Part shown: in pieces, positions 7,760-15,972 of the stretch
How positions within the stretch are numbered: the first letter of the stretch is position 1
Layout of the letters: every line of letters begins with the position of its first letter
From: Flavobacterium sp. N502540
Lineage (GTDB): Bacteria; Bacteroidota; Bacteroidia; Flavobacteriales; Flavobacteriaceae
DNA length: 64,000 nt
Reading direction: 5' to 3'
Assembly (NCBI RefSeq): GCF_025947365.1
Contig: NZ_CP110012.1
Coordinates: forward strand, 4,216,001-4,280,000
The notes under the pieces: model-generated
Databases searched by the model: none
The model's input: only the letters and a program-made list of their open reading frames with translations
Told to the model about the DNA's origin: nothing
Translations under genes and position numbers: made by a program

Positions 7760-10186
7760 TTATTTGTGTATTAAAAATGGAATTTTCAGCGACAGAATGA
7801 TGTTTCTTCCGGCTTCAGGAAGTTCTATTAACCTGTAGAAACTGGTGTGATTCAGGTATTTTGTATTGAACAGATTCTGAATCTGAAGACTAATGATAAA
7901 ATCCTGTTGTCCGGCTTTTAGTTTAGTTCCCATTGCCAGGTTAAAGACATTACTGCTTGCCGTTTTCTTTTCAGGTGGGACAATCTGATGCTGCTCGGCA
8001 GTAAAGCGATAATCAAGAGAGAAATAGCTGTCTTTTAAACTTTTTATTCTTGGATTGTAAGTGATGTTAAACAAAACAGAGGGAGGAGGAGAGAAGGGCA
8101 GTGTATATCCTTTTTTATCTCCCGACCTTTGCTCGCTATACAGATATTCTGCCAAAACTTCACCACTTAAACTTTCCAGAAACTGATAACGTACCTGTAA
8201 TTCACCGCCATAACGCATGACTCTACTCTGCTCGTATTCAAATACCTGATTGCCGGCTCCGTAATAAATATCATGTTGCGAAGTTGGATTGAGGTAAATG
8301 TAGTTGGGGAAATAATTAAAGAATGGACTCAGTTGAAAAGACCACTTAGTATTTTTCCATTCCATACCAAGATCCAATTGATACGAACGCTCGGCTGCTA
8401 AATTGGGATTGCCTTTTTCAAATCTGAAATAATGATAATTTACCCCATTAGAAGCCAGTTCTTTAGCAATTGGCATTCTGAAACTCGTTCCAAGATTGGC
8501 TTTTAAGGACCATTGTCCCGGTGTATAATTAACGCCTGCTGACCAGTTGAAACTCTGAAAAGTACGGGTCAGGTCTTCAGAACGTTTCAAATATTCAGAA
8601 GTTGTTTGGCCGTTTTCAGTAACTTCACTTGGAAACCAGTCGGTGTATTGTTTCATTTTAATTTTGCCATAATCGAGTCGTACAGCGGCATGTAGCAGCC
8701 ATAATTCGTTAAGCTGAATTTTATCATAAACAAATCCTCCGGCATTGAATTGTTTAAAGGCAGGAATCAGAAAACTCCAGCCGTTAATGCTATTTTGTTG
8801 CTGTTCGGCATTGATTCCTGCGGTGAATTGATGATTTTGAATGGAAAACTCATCCTTAAAAGAAGCAGAAAATACTTCTTTATCGTATTGTCTTTCCAGA
8901 TCTTTCGGAACATACATATCAGAAGGATACAGAGGCGGCATATAACCGTGATTGACATAATGACTCCATTCCCTGCGAAAGTTTTTTTGGAAACCCAACT
9001 GCGTTTCGAAACGGTGTGAACCTAACGAAAAGGAAGTGGTATTACTGATTTTGGTATGTGTAACTTCCTGAAATGGCATTAAAATATCTCTGCTGGAACG
9101 ATCGTGCAGTTGGGTGTCTACATTTCGTGGTTCGAGTCCGTGTGCATTGGCAAAAAAGCCGCTTTTGGTATAAATGTTACTGAAATAAAAAACCGATTTC
9201 AGTTGATCCGTCAGATAACCGGTACTGGCATGTACATCGAGTTCACGTCCTGCCGTGTTGCGTAAATGATTTTTGTATAAAGGAACGGCATAATTGTACA
9301 CGTGTACCGTATCGGTGGGAACGCGATAGTCTCCGTAATCCATAGCAGTTATTCTGGAATCAAAGAACCATTTTTCGTTTCGACCGTAAAGGTTGATGGA
9401 TCCTCCAAATTGTTCGTTATTGCTTTTGCCTGTAAAATCAACTGTTCCGCCCAAAACATGCTGAGTAGGAAAAGGTACAGGCTGTATGTTTATGGCGCCG
9501 CCAATGGCATCAGAACCGTACATAAACGATGATGGACCTTTGATAATTGCCACACGGTTCACAGCATATTGATCGATTTCCAAACCGTGATCTGCTCCCC
9601 ATTGCTGACCTTCGTGTTTGATACCGTTTTCAACCACAATAACCTGATTGAAACTTAGTCCGCGAATTAGTGGTTTTGAACCGCCGGAACCAATAGAAAT
9701 GGTCTTAACACCCGGAAGTCTTTGCAAAGACTGCATTAAACTTCCGCCAAGATTACGTTGGATAAAGCTGCTGTTTACGATTTCAAGATTAAGGGATTCC
9801 TGCTTTTTGCGGCGTACTTCATAACCTTCACTAATGACAACTTCTGACAACTCCTGTATTTCCGGTTTTAAGAAAATAGCAGGGAGCACAATTGTGTTTT
9901 GACTAATAGTAATTACCGTTTCATAAGAAGCATACCCGGAGTATGTTACCGTCAATCGCGTTGTATTTTTAGGAATCTGATTTAAGAAATATGCTCCTTT
10001 TTTATTGGTTATAGTGCTAATATGAGCCGGATACAGCGTGACCAAAGCACCTTCCAAAGGTTTTTGATCCTTAGAAAATACGGTGCCGGAAACACGAACG
10101 GATTGCGCTGCTACTTTTGTAACCAAAACAAAACAAAAGAGCAGCACGCAATAGGTCCGCAATTGATTTGACTTAGTGGTGTTCAT
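7760..10186 (-). CDS. TonB-dependent outer-membrane receptor, putative zinc/metal uptake
   Basis: About 808 residues. An ATG at 10186 gives MNTTKSNQLRT plus a signal peptide ending near VAAQS; the longer reading would need a TTG. Order: a carboxypeptidase-regulatory-like domain (about 30-110, SGTVFSKDQKPLEGALV), the plug (about 125-245, SLQRLPGVKTI... RGLSFNQVIVVENG... IKGPSSFMYGSDAIGG), then a 22-strand-type barrel ending in an aromatic C-terminus. The plug loop GQQWGADHGLEIDQ and other His/Asp loops, with lipoprotein partners rich in His, point to a metal ion as substrate, as in ZnuD-type receptors. There is no SusD partner, which argues against glycans. The substrate is inference. Confidence 0.8.
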   Translation of the reverse strand: MNTTKSNQLRTYCVLLFCFVLVTKVAAQSVRVSGTVFSKDQKPLEGALVTLYPAHISTITNKKGAYFLNQIPKNTTRLTVTYSGYASYETVITISQNTIVLPAIFLKPEIQELSEVVISEGYEVRRKKQESLNLEIVNSSFIQRNLGGSLMQSLQRLPGVKTISIGSGGSKPLIRGLSFNQVIVVENGIKHEGQQWGADHGLEIDQYAVNRVAIIKGPSSFMYGSDAIGGAINIQPVPFPTQHVLGGTVDFTGKSNNEQFGGSINLYGRNEKWFFDSRITAMDYGDYRVPTDTVHVYNYAVPLYKNHLRNTAGRELDVHASTGYLTDQLKSVFYFSNIYTKSGFFANAHGLEPRNVDTQLHDRSSRDILMPFQEVTHTKISNTTSFSLGSHRFETQLGFQKNFRREWSHYVNHGYMPPLYPSDMYVPKDLERQYDKEVFSASFKDEFSIQNHQFTAGINAEQQQNSINGWSFLIPAFKQFNAGGFVYDKIQLNELWLLHAAVRLDYGKIKMKQYTDWFPSEVTENGQTTSEYLKRSEDLTRTFQSFNWSAGVNYTPGQWSLKANLGTSFRMPIAKELASNGVNYHYFRFEKGNPNLAAERSYQLDLGMEWKNTKWSFQLSPFFNYFPNYIYLNPTSQHDIYYGAGNQVFEYEQSRVMRYGGELQVRYQFLESLSGEVLAEYLYSEQRSGDKKGYTLPFSPPPSVLFNITYNPRIKSLKDSYFSLDYRFTAEQHQIVPPEKKTASSNVFNLAMGTKLKAGQQDFIISLQIQNLFNTKYLNHTSFYRLIELPEAGRNIILSLKIPFLIHK

Positions 10187-10196
10187 CAAAATCAAT

Positions 10197-10700
10197 TTAT
10201 AAAATTTTAATACTCAAACCTTTGATCGTCTGCCAGCCTTCCTTATCGGTTAAGCGGATCAGAAAATGATAATCTCCGGCATCAATGTTTTGTGGAATTT
10301 CGATTTCCTGAACAGCTTCATAACTCTTTTGCCCGGAAGGAATCGTAACCGAATTGATGTAAAGCATTGGATTTACCGGTTTTTTGATAGGATCCTCATT
10401 GCAGGATGCTACTTCGGTACTGTGATTGTGATGGTCGAAATTGTGGTGAATATCCAGACTATAAGATCCCAGTTGTGCGTTGTCTGAAAACTTTGCTCTG
10501 AAAGTAATTTTTTGTCCGCGAGTAATTGTACTGCATTGTATCGGAAACGCATTTGCGGAAGAAACATCAATTACAGGATATTCGGTGTCAATTTCGGTTT
10601 TATCACTGTCACAGCTTGTGAAAGTAAAGCCAGTCGCCAAAAAAGCCAAAAGCATTTTTGAAATTCTCATTCGATTTGGTTTGAGTTTTGTGGTATTCAT
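10197..10700 (-). CDS. DUF4625 lipoprotein with His-rich loop
   Basis: 167 residues from the ATG at 10700; the longer frame above it has no signal and crosses the predicted promoter. The N-terminus is a lipoprotein signal (lipobox FTSCDSD). The remainder is a textbook DUF4625 domain, with a histidine cluster LDIHHNFDHHNHSTEV near residues 90-105 and an ending like IPQNIDAGDYHFLIRLTDKEGW. The His cluster is a plausible metal site. Its stop lies 11 bases before the receptor start, so translation is probably coupled. Confidence 0.75.
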   Translation of the reverse strand: MNTTKLKPNRMRISKMLLAFLATGFTFTSCDSDKTEIDTEYPVIDVSSANAFPIQCSTITRGQKITFRAKFSDNAQLGSYSLDIHHNFDHHNHSTEVASCNEDPIKKPVNPMLYINSVTIPSGQKSYEAVQEIEIPQNIDAGDYHFLIRLTDKEGWQTIKGLSIKIL

Positions 10701-10823
10701 ATGTGAAAATTGTGGGTTACAAAAGGCATATTCCAAACCTGATAATACTAGGGAAATGGCAGTTTTACGGCACAGGATCAGGTCGCAAAAAGCATTGTTT
10801 TTATCGGGAAGGAAATTGGGAAA

Positions 10824-10852
10824 CAAAAATAAAAGGGGTGCAGTGGAGCCAA
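10824..10852 (-). promoter_or_regulatory. Predicted promoter of DUF4625-receptor operon
   Basis: TATTTTTG (10831-10824 on the minus strand) fits TAnnTTTG, and a TTG lies 18 bases upstream (10852-10850). This places a start about 118 bases before the DUF4625 ATG. The 420-base gap otherwise holds only the repeated TGCAACA motifs described separately. Confidence 0.5.
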
Positions 10853-10874
10853 CACAATACCCAATTGCAGGTAC

Positions 10875-10936
10875 TGAATTGTAATGTTGCAGACAATCAA
10901 CCGACAGCGAAGTTTTTTTGAAACAATAGTGTTGCA
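10875..10936 (-). promoter_or_regulatory. Two TGCAACA-type operator-like motifs
   Basis: Read on the minus strand, 10936-10919 is TGCAACACTATTGTTTCA and 10891-10875 is TGCAACATTACAATTCA. The first equals the motif at the upstream gene's promoter (TGCAACATTGTTTCA, 11530-11544) plus three inserted bases. Recurrence at both promoters of the metal locus suggests a shared regulator such as Zur, but the assignment is inference. Confidence 0.4.
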
Positions 10937-11121
10937 CGAAAGTCGCATTCCTAAAAGGAATAATTGTGTCAATCAGTATCGATCAAAGTACTTTTCTAAA
11001 TATAGTAAAAGACATAAAACGGAGCTGTCGTGAAAAAGTGAAATACTTTTTCAGTATGGAGAGTATCTAAAACGCATAACAGCACGCCATCTCAGAATTG
11101 AAATGATTTACTTTTGTCGTT

Positions 11122-11469
11122 TTAGGCAATAGGAGGTGCACGAAGGGCAAATAAAGAACCTTTGAAAAAAGGAGCAAACGATTTTGAATAAAAATGTACA
11201 TAAGGAATTGGTGTACTATTTTTATAAAACTGAAAAGTTACAAAGTCAAAAGTGCTGACCGGACTGAATTTGAAATGACAAATAGCACACTCTTCGTTAG
11301 AGTGGTCCTGCATTTTAAATTCACTTTTATCGGTAGGATAAAGTATGTTTTTTTTAGCAGTGGAACTGTGACTGTGTATGTGTTCATACGAATGTATCGC
11401 CGGAAATAGTATTGCAAATACTACCACCAACGGCATCAAAAGATTTATAAATTTAAATTTCTTTTTCAT
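11122..11469 (-). CDS. Small His/Cys-rich exported protein of the metal locus
   Basis: 115 residues with an N-terminal hydrophobic signal or anchor (about 8-25), then SYEHIHSHSSTAKK and HSNEECAICHFKF, giving a His cluster and a CxxCH motif. It ends with a short hydrophobic segment and ALRAPPIA. Small proteins of this shape are common beside metal transport genes in Flavobacteriia, but I cannot name the family. It is first in the minus-strand locus, 421 bases before the DUF4625 gene, with its own predicted promoter. A role in metal sensing or sequestration is inference. Confidence 0.6.
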   Translation of the reverse strand: MKKKFKFINLLMPLVVVFAILFPAIHSYEHIHSHSSTAKKNILYPTDKSEFKMQDHSNEECAICHFKFSPVSTFDFVTFQFYKNSTPIPYVHFYSKSFAPFFKGSLFALRAPPIA

Positions 11470-11504
11470 TCTAATGAATCCATAGCTAATAAAGCAATGA
11501 AGTA

Positions 11505-11544
11505 CAAATATAGAATTCTTATTTGTAAATGCAACATTGTTTCA
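11505..11544 (-). promoter_or_regulatory. Promoter with overlapping dyad, metal locus
   Basis: TATATTTG (11512-11505) with a TTG exactly 19 bases upstream (11534-11532) is a consensus promoter. The imperfect dyad TGCAACATTGTTTCA (11530-11544) covers the -33 element, a position typical of repressor operators. Confidence 0.6.
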
Positions 11545-11618
11545 TTAAAAAAATAAAGAAAAAAATAAAAGGATAAATCTTATAAGTAAAAAGACAGATT
11601 AGGTCTCTTTTTGTCGCT

Positions 11619-11666
11619 TCAGGGAACGAAAATTGGCTTGCACCGAATAAAATTTCCGTTCCTTGA
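11619..11666. repeat. Inverted repeat in intergenic gap
   Basis: TCAGGGAACGAAAATT (11619-11634) and AATTTCCGTTCCTTGA (11651-11666) pair at 14 of 16 positions around a 16-base loop. It lies downstream of the SMR gene and could act in 3' end formation, although no T-run follows. Confidence 0.6.
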
Positions 11667-11712
11667 ATTGACATTTGAATTTGAAGTAACTATTGTAAGT
11701 GTTATAGTCTCA

Positions 11713-12039
11713 TTAATGTGATACCGCTTTTAATCCAATAATAGAACTTACCAGAGTAAACAGAAAAAATAATCGCCAGAAGTCAACAGGCTCTTTAAAA
11801 ACAAGAATCCCCATCAATACCGTTCCAACAGCTCCAATTCCGGTCCATACCGCGTAGGCCGTTCCAATAGGCAAGGTTTCAGTGGCTTTAATCAGTAACA
11901 GCATGCTTATGGTTAGTGATACAAAAAATCCGGTGTACCATAAATAAACATCGGTACCGGTGGCTTCTTTGGCTTTTCCGAGACAAGTTGCAAAAGAGAC
12001 TTCAAACAGTCCCGCAATAATTAGAATAATCCAGTTCAT
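11713..12039 (-). CDS. SMR-family exporter, SugE/Gdx-like
   Basis: 108 residues from the ATG at 12039 (MNWIILIIAGLFEVS); eight more residues are possible from 12063. Four membrane helices fill the protein, which is the standard small multidrug resistance length. E13 in the first helix is the essential proton/substrate glutamate. GTAYAVWTGIGAVGT in the third helix is closer to the SugE/Gdx (guanidinium exporter) subtype than to EmrE. The protein acts as an antiparallel dimer in the inner membrane. The Crp-type regulator gene ends 75 bases upstream on the same strand and may control it. Confidence 0.85.
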   Translation of the reverse strand: MNWIILIIAGLFEVSFATCLGKAKEATGTDVYLWYTGFFVSLTISMLLLIKATETLPIGTAYAVWTGIGAVGTVLMGILVFKEPVDFWRLFFLFTLVSSIIGLKAVSH

Positions 12040-12113
12040 AATTGTTAAAATTTTAGGATGCAAAGTTCCTTTAACTCCCGCAATAAAAATTTAACAAATG
12101 ATAAAAAATGAAT

Positions 12114-12677
12114 TTATTTCAGATCAGCTCTGATTCTGCTAAGACTCACCTGTGTGATACCCAGATAGGAGGCAATATGTCCCAATTGAATTCTTTGCAG
12201 TAGTTCGGGATGGTATTTCATAAGTTCCAAGTAACGATCAGTGGCATTTCTAAACTGTCTTGAAATCAGACGTTCTTCGGTTTTAACAAGTTCCTGTTCG
12301 GCAAATTTTCTGCCCCAGTTGGCAATATGGATATCGGTATCAAACAATTGCTGAAGATGTGCTTTTTTTAATTCGTAGAGTTCGCAGTCCTCCAGAAGTT
12401 CAATCGTTTCATAACCTTTTTGCTCCTCAACATAACTTTTCATCGAAACAACGGTTTGTCCTTCTTTTCCGAACCAAAACGTAACTTCACTATCATTTTC
12501 ATGAACATACGCCCGCACGATTCCTTTTTTTATAAAATAGAGCGCAGACTCAACCTTTCCGGCATTTAACAGTATGTGTCCTTTGGGATATTTTATTTCG
12601 CTAATACAAAGTTTTAGCGCATTTTTGGACTCCTCGGGAAGCTGAAAGATGTTATCCAGAATGGTATCGATGTGCAT
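12114..12677 (-). CDS. Crp/Fnr-family transcriptional regulator
   Basis: 187 residues: an N-terminal cyclic-nucleotide-binding-type beta barrel (about 15-115, with GHILLNAGKVESALYFIKKGIVRAY) and a C-terminal helix-turn-helix (LGHIASYLGITQVSLSRIRADL, about 160-187). There are no cysteines for an Fnr iron-sulfur cluster, and the usual cAMP-contact residues are not evident. This matches the large Bacteroidota group of ligand-unknown Crp-like regulators. It may autoregulate and control the SMR exporter just downstream. A paralogue lies 210 bases upstream. Confidence 0.85.
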   Translation of the reverse strand: MHIDTILDNIFQLPEESKNALKLCISEIKYPKGHILLNAGKVESALYFIKKGIVRAYVHENDSEVTFWFGKEGQTVVSMKSYVEEQKGYETIELLEDCELYELKKAHLQQLFDTDIHIANWGRKFAEQELVKTEERLISRQFRNATDRYLELMKYHPELLQRIQLGHIASYLGITQVSLSRIRADLK

Positions 12678-12693
12678 TGTTAATGGTTGATGG

Positions 12694-12853
12694 TTAATTG
12701 TTAATTGTTAATTGTTAATGATTGATTCTTCATTCTTTACTCTTTATTCTTTACTCTTTATTCTTTACTCTTTATTCTTTATTCTTTATTCTTTACTCTT
12801 TATTCTGTGGCGCTGACTATTAGTGTTTTACATCTCACGTCTCACATCTCACT
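12694..12853. repeat. Heptamer tandem arrays between two Crp genes
   Basis: Three consecutive arrays share a seven-base period with different units: TTAATTG (12694-12721), ATTCTTT/ACTCTTT about 11 copies (12732-12808), and ACATCTC/ACGTCTC (12830-12853). They fill almost all of the 210-base gap, leaving little room for a promoter of the downstream gene. Confidence 0.85.
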
Positions 12854-12887
12854 AGTAAGATTTCGCACTTCACAGATTGACAGGGAG

Positions 12888-13466
12888 CTAAATTAAAACT
12901 TTAGATTTCAGTCTGCTTAGTGTTTCCTGCGAAATATTGATGTATGAAGCTACAATTTTATTGGGCAATCGTTTTACAATTGTGGGATTGATTTTGAGCA
13001 ATTGGGTGTATCTTTCTAAAGCCCCCATAGTTGTAAACGACATTAGTCTGTTGGTATTATTAACATAGGCTTTTTCGAGATACGAACAATAAAATTCCCT
13101 CCATTGAGGAACAATCTCCATCAAATGATTGAAATCTTCATGACTGATATATAATAACTCCGATTTCTCGATAACCTGTATGTATTCTGTTGAAGGCATT
13201 TTGGTAATAAAACTCACCAAAGCCGTAGCGAATTGATTTTCGAATGCAATATAACGGGTGACATCTTTTCCTTCTTCGTTAATGTAGTAAATTCTCAAAC
13301 AGCCTTTATCTACAAAATAACTATTTTGACTCGTTTGTCCAGCCGAAAGCAACAGGTCGTTTTTGTCCCGCTGTACAGGTTTAAAGTGCGACAAAATAGT
13401 ATTGAGATCTTTATCAGAAACTGCAATACGACTTCTTATATAAGCACCAAGTTGTTTGTAGGGCAT
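12888..13466 (-). CDS. Crp/Fnr-family transcriptional regulator
   Basis: 192 residues with an N-terminal cyclic-nucleotide-binding fold (about 20-120, including LLLSAGQTSQNSYFVDKGCLRIYYI) and a C-terminal HTH (LPNKIVASYINISQETLSRLKSKV). It is a second, diverged paralogue of the regulator at 12114-12677. It has no FeS-type cysteine array. It sits between that gene and ribB, and an Fnr-type site is present at the ribB promoter, so ribB is a candidate target. The effector is unknown. Confidence 0.85.
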   Translation of the reverse strand: MPYKQLGAYIRSRIAVSDKDLNTILSHFKPVQRDKNDLLLSAGQTSQNSYFVDKGCLRIYYINEEGKDVTRYIAFENQFATALVSFITKMPSTEYIQVIEKSELLYISHEDFNHLMEIVPQWREFYCSYLEKAYVNNTNRLMSFTTMGALERYTQLLKINPTIVKRLPNKIVASYINISQETLSRLKSKVLI

Positions 13467-13479
13467 TTTTTTAATTAGA

Positions 13480-13595
13480 TAGTTAGATAATTAGATAATT
13501 AGAATGTTTGATTTTTAGATTATTGGATGATGAGTATAAACAACTAAACATCAACAATAAACCATTAACCATTAACAATCAACAATTAACCATTA
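13480..13595. repeat. Short tandem arrays downstream of ribB
   Basis: TTAGATAA-type units with period eight lie around 13480-13505. ACCATTA/ACAATTA units with period seven run from 13561 into the ribB stop codon (13593-13595), so the array abuts the coding end. Confidence 0.75.
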
Positions 13596-14255
13596 AACAT
13601 AATCTTTTACATATTTTCGGTAGTAGATAATATCTTCTATTGACAGTACTACCAAATTGTGCTGTATTGCAAAGCTAATGATTTTGTCCAGTTTAGCCAT
13701 GCTTCCGTCTTCGTTCATTAATTCGCATAGAACGGCTTCCGGTTTTAGGCCTGCTAATTTCATTAAATCTACACTGCCTTCAGTATGCCCGTTTCGTTCA
13801 AGGACGCCGTTGTTTTTGGCACGTAGAGGAAAGATATGCCCGGGTTTTGCAAGATCTGTGGGTTTTGCATTTTGAGCAACCGCAGTTTTAATGGTTGTAA
13901 TTCGATCTGTTGCCGAAACTCCCGTCGTTACACCCTCTTTTGCTTCGATTGTAATGGTAAAAGGCGTCTGAAAACTACTGGTGTTTTCTTTCACCATATA
14001 GGGTAATTCCAACTGATCGGCTTTTTCATTGGTCAGACAAAGGCAAACAATTCCGCTGCACTCGCGTATCATCATGGCCATGTCTTGTACATTGATGTGT
14101 TGTGCCGAAAAAATTAAATCGCCTTCGTTTTCGCGGTTTTCGTCATCAGTTAGTAGAATTCCTTTTCCGTTTCGCAGTTGTCGTAAAGCATTTTCGACAC
14201 GTTCGACACTGGTTAAACCAAATTTTTCTAAAGGATAGGATAATGTATTGATCAT
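13593..14255 (-). CDS. ribB: 3,4-dihydroxy-2-butanone 4-phosphate synthase
   Basis: 220 residues converting ribulose 5-phosphate to formate and the four-carbon riboflavin precursor. The acidic metal site [11 protein letters not shown] (about 38-48) and the C-terminal [17 protein letters not shown] are diagnostic, and full RibB length is present without the RibA (GTP cyclohydrolase II) half. A fused ribBA is expected elsewhere in a flavobacterial genome, so this looks like an additional stand-alone copy. No FMN riboswitch is seen in the 326-base leader region. An Fnr-type box stands at the promoter instead, suggesting oxygen- or redox-linked control. Confidence 0.93.
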   Translation of the reverse strand: MINTLSYPLEKFGLTSVERVENALRQLRNGKGILLTDDENRENEGDLIFSAQHINVQDMAMMIRECSGIVCLCLTNEKADQLELPYMVKENTSSFQTPFTITIEAKEGVTTGVSATDRITTIKTAVAQNAKPTDLAKPGHIFPLRAKNNGVLERNGHTEGSVDLMKLAGLKPEAVLCELMNEDGSMAKLDKIISFAIQHNLVVLSIEDIIYYRKYVKDYV

Positions 14256-14286
14256 CTTTTGTTGCGTTTTTTGAATTAAAGAGCAG

Positions 14287-14330
14287 CAAAGCTAGACTTG
14301 TTTCAGACACAAAAGTTTGATCTAGGTCAA
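14287..14330 (-). promoter_or_regulatory. ribB promoter with Fnr/Crp-type box
   Basis: TAGCTTTG (14294-14287) fits the -7 consensus. On the minus strand TTGACCTAGATCAA (14330-14317) is a near-perfect dyad of the TTGAT-N4-ATCAA type. Its centre lies about 42 bases before the inferred start site, the classical class II activator position. The rest of the gap to the divergent methyltransferase gene shows nothing further. Confidence 0.6.
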
Positions 14331-14581
14331 TAAAATCTGCAACTTTCCAATAAACCCTACAGGTTTTAAAAAACCTTTCGGATTTAGAAAAATTTTAATT
14401 TAAAGATAAATCACCATAGAAGGACACGCTTTTACTTAAAGCCGTATAAATACGTATTGGAATGTCTGTTTTTATTGTTATTTCATCCTCAGATAATTTT
14501 GTATCTTAGTCTTTAGTAACCTGAATCTGTCTTGATTGCAGCCTTTTTTCCAATCAGAACGGATTATAAAATAAGTGAGCA

Positions 14582-15349
14582 ATGCCCTGGAATCCCGAAA
14601 TTTATAATAAGTTTAAAAATATTCGTTATCAGCCATTTTATGATTTGGCCAGTTTTATTCAGCCAGTAAAAGGAATGAAAGCGATTGATTTGGGCTGTGG
14701 TACAGGAGAACAAACGGCAATTCTGTCTAATCAATTTGAAGAAGCGTACTTTTTGGGAGTCGATTCTTCGCCGGAAATGCTGGAACAATCCAAGTCTTTA
14801 GAAACGGAACGTCTGCATTTCAGAAAAGCCACCACAGAAAAAACAATAGAATCGGGCGAAAAATGGGATCTTATTTTTAGTAATGCAGCTTTACAATGGT
14901 CGGACAATCATGATACGTTATTTACCAGATTGCTGCAACAGTTAAACCCGAAAGGACAATTCGCTGTGCAAATGCCGGTACAGCCGGAAAACAAACTCAA
15001 TAAAATCCTTTTAGAGCTGGTACAGGAAGAGCCTTTCGTCACTTTTTTAAAAGGATTTAAAAGAGAATCCCCGGTTTTAAGTATCGATGAGTATGCACAA
15101 ATTCTGTTTGATGGCGGTTTGGAAAACCTTCAGATGCAGCAAAAAGTATATCCAATTATAGCCAATGATCATGAAACCCTTTTTAGTTTCATCTCGGGTT
15201 CGGCTTTGATTCCGTATACAGAAAGACTGGAAGGAGAGGAGAAGGTACTTTTTATTGAAACCTATAAAAAGAGAATAGCGGAAGGTTTTCCCAAACTTCC
15301 CGCTATTTATTCTTTTAAAAGACTCTTACTTTATGGTCGTAAAACCTAA
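14582..15349 (+). CDS. tam: Trans-aconitate 2-methyltransferase-like protein
   Basis: 255-residue SAM-dependent methyltransferase. Motif I is AIDLGCGTGEQ (about 34-44), followed by GVDSSPEMLEQSK and IFSNAALQWSDNHDTLF. The order and wording match E. coli Tam (WNPxxYxxF start, NASLQW, LNPxGxxAVQMP), which methylates trans-aconitate to relieve aconitase inhibition. Length agrees with Tam (about 250). It stands alone, convergent with the next gene. Substrate is inferred from similarity; a related small-acid methyltransferase is the alternative. Confidence 0.8.
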   Translation: MPWNPEIYNKFKNIRYQPFYDLASFIQPVKGMKAIDLGCGTGEQTAILSNQFEEAYFLGVDSSPEMLEQSKSLETERLHFRKATTEKTIESGEKWDLIFSNAALQWSDNHDTLFTRLLQQLNPKGQFAVQMPVQPENKLNKILLELVQEEPFVTFLKGFKRESPVLSIDEYAQILFDGGLENLQMQQKVYPIIANDHETLFSFISGSALIPYTERLEGEEKVLFIETYKKRIAEGFPKLPAIYSFKRLLLYGRKT

Positions 15350-15378
15350 CGAAAGAATATTTACTTGTGAAGAAAACT

Positions 15379-15972
15379 TTATTCTTTATAGAGAATAATA
15401 GTTGCTTTGTAACCTTTTCCCACATTCCACTGACTTGCTTCAATCACTTTTCCTTTATCGTCATACACTTGAAATTCAGCTGTGTTAGGTGAAGCAGAAC
15501 CTTCGTTTAAAGCTTCAAAGTCAATTTTGTTCATTCCTTTGACTAAAGTAATTTTAAAACCCTGATAATCTCCGTTTAAACTTACTTCGGGTTCAATTAC
15601 TTTATCATTCAGGTATACGCGTATTTTATCGCCGTCTACAAAAGCAGCGTCACGATAACGGATGGTAGATACAGCCGTATTGGTGACAAAACCTCCCAAA
15701 TATTCATTTCTTCTGTAAAAGATCCCTTCCACATTGGCTTCCGGTTTGTACAGACTGTTGTTTTTATACAAATCTTCCGGGTTGATTTTTAAAACGGTAG
15801 GCTCTTTTGGCAGCGGAAGATCGGGATTTAACGGAGTGTCTGTTGGAGGCGGAACGTCTTTTAATTCAACATTTTTTGAATCAATGGGTTTGTATTTGCC
15901 ATTCACTTCCTTCTGCGCATATCCCTGTAAAACAGCACCGGTTAGTATAATAGTTAATAGTATCTTTTTCAT
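15379..15972 (-). CDS. Secreted protein of unknown function
   Basis: 197 residues from the ATG at 15972, which gives a signal peptide (MKKILLTIILTGAVLQGYAQ) with cleavage after AQ; the longer frame lacks one. A proline-rich stretch (PPPTDTPLNPDLPLPKEP, about 40-57) leads into a beta-rich domain with DGDKIRVYLNDKVI and GMNKIDFEALNEGSASPNTAEF, resembling an immunoglobulin-like fold. No sorting domain is present, so it is probably periplasmic. I do not recognise a named family. Confidence 0.65.
   Translation of the reverse strand: MKKILLTIILTGAVLQGYAQKEVNGKYKPIDSKNVELKDVPPPTDTPLNPDLPLPKEPTVLKINPEDLYKNNSLYKPEANVEGIFYRRNEYLGGFVTNTAVSTIRYRDAAFVDGDKIRVYLNDKVIEPEVSLNGDYQGFKITLVKGMNKIDFEALNEGSASPNTAEFQVYDDKGKVIEASQWNVGKGYKATIILYKE

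Noticed and set aside
10741..10800. Possible thiamine riboswitch fragment on the minus strand (ACCTGATCC)
   Set aside because: Only one short motif matches; the other conserved helices are missing and the downstream genes are not thiamine genes.
10701..10972. N-terminal extension or separate small genes upstream of DUF4625
   Set aside because: The sequence has a predicted promoter and motif copies; the extension lacks a signal peptide, whereas the ATG at 10700 gives a proper lipoprotein start.
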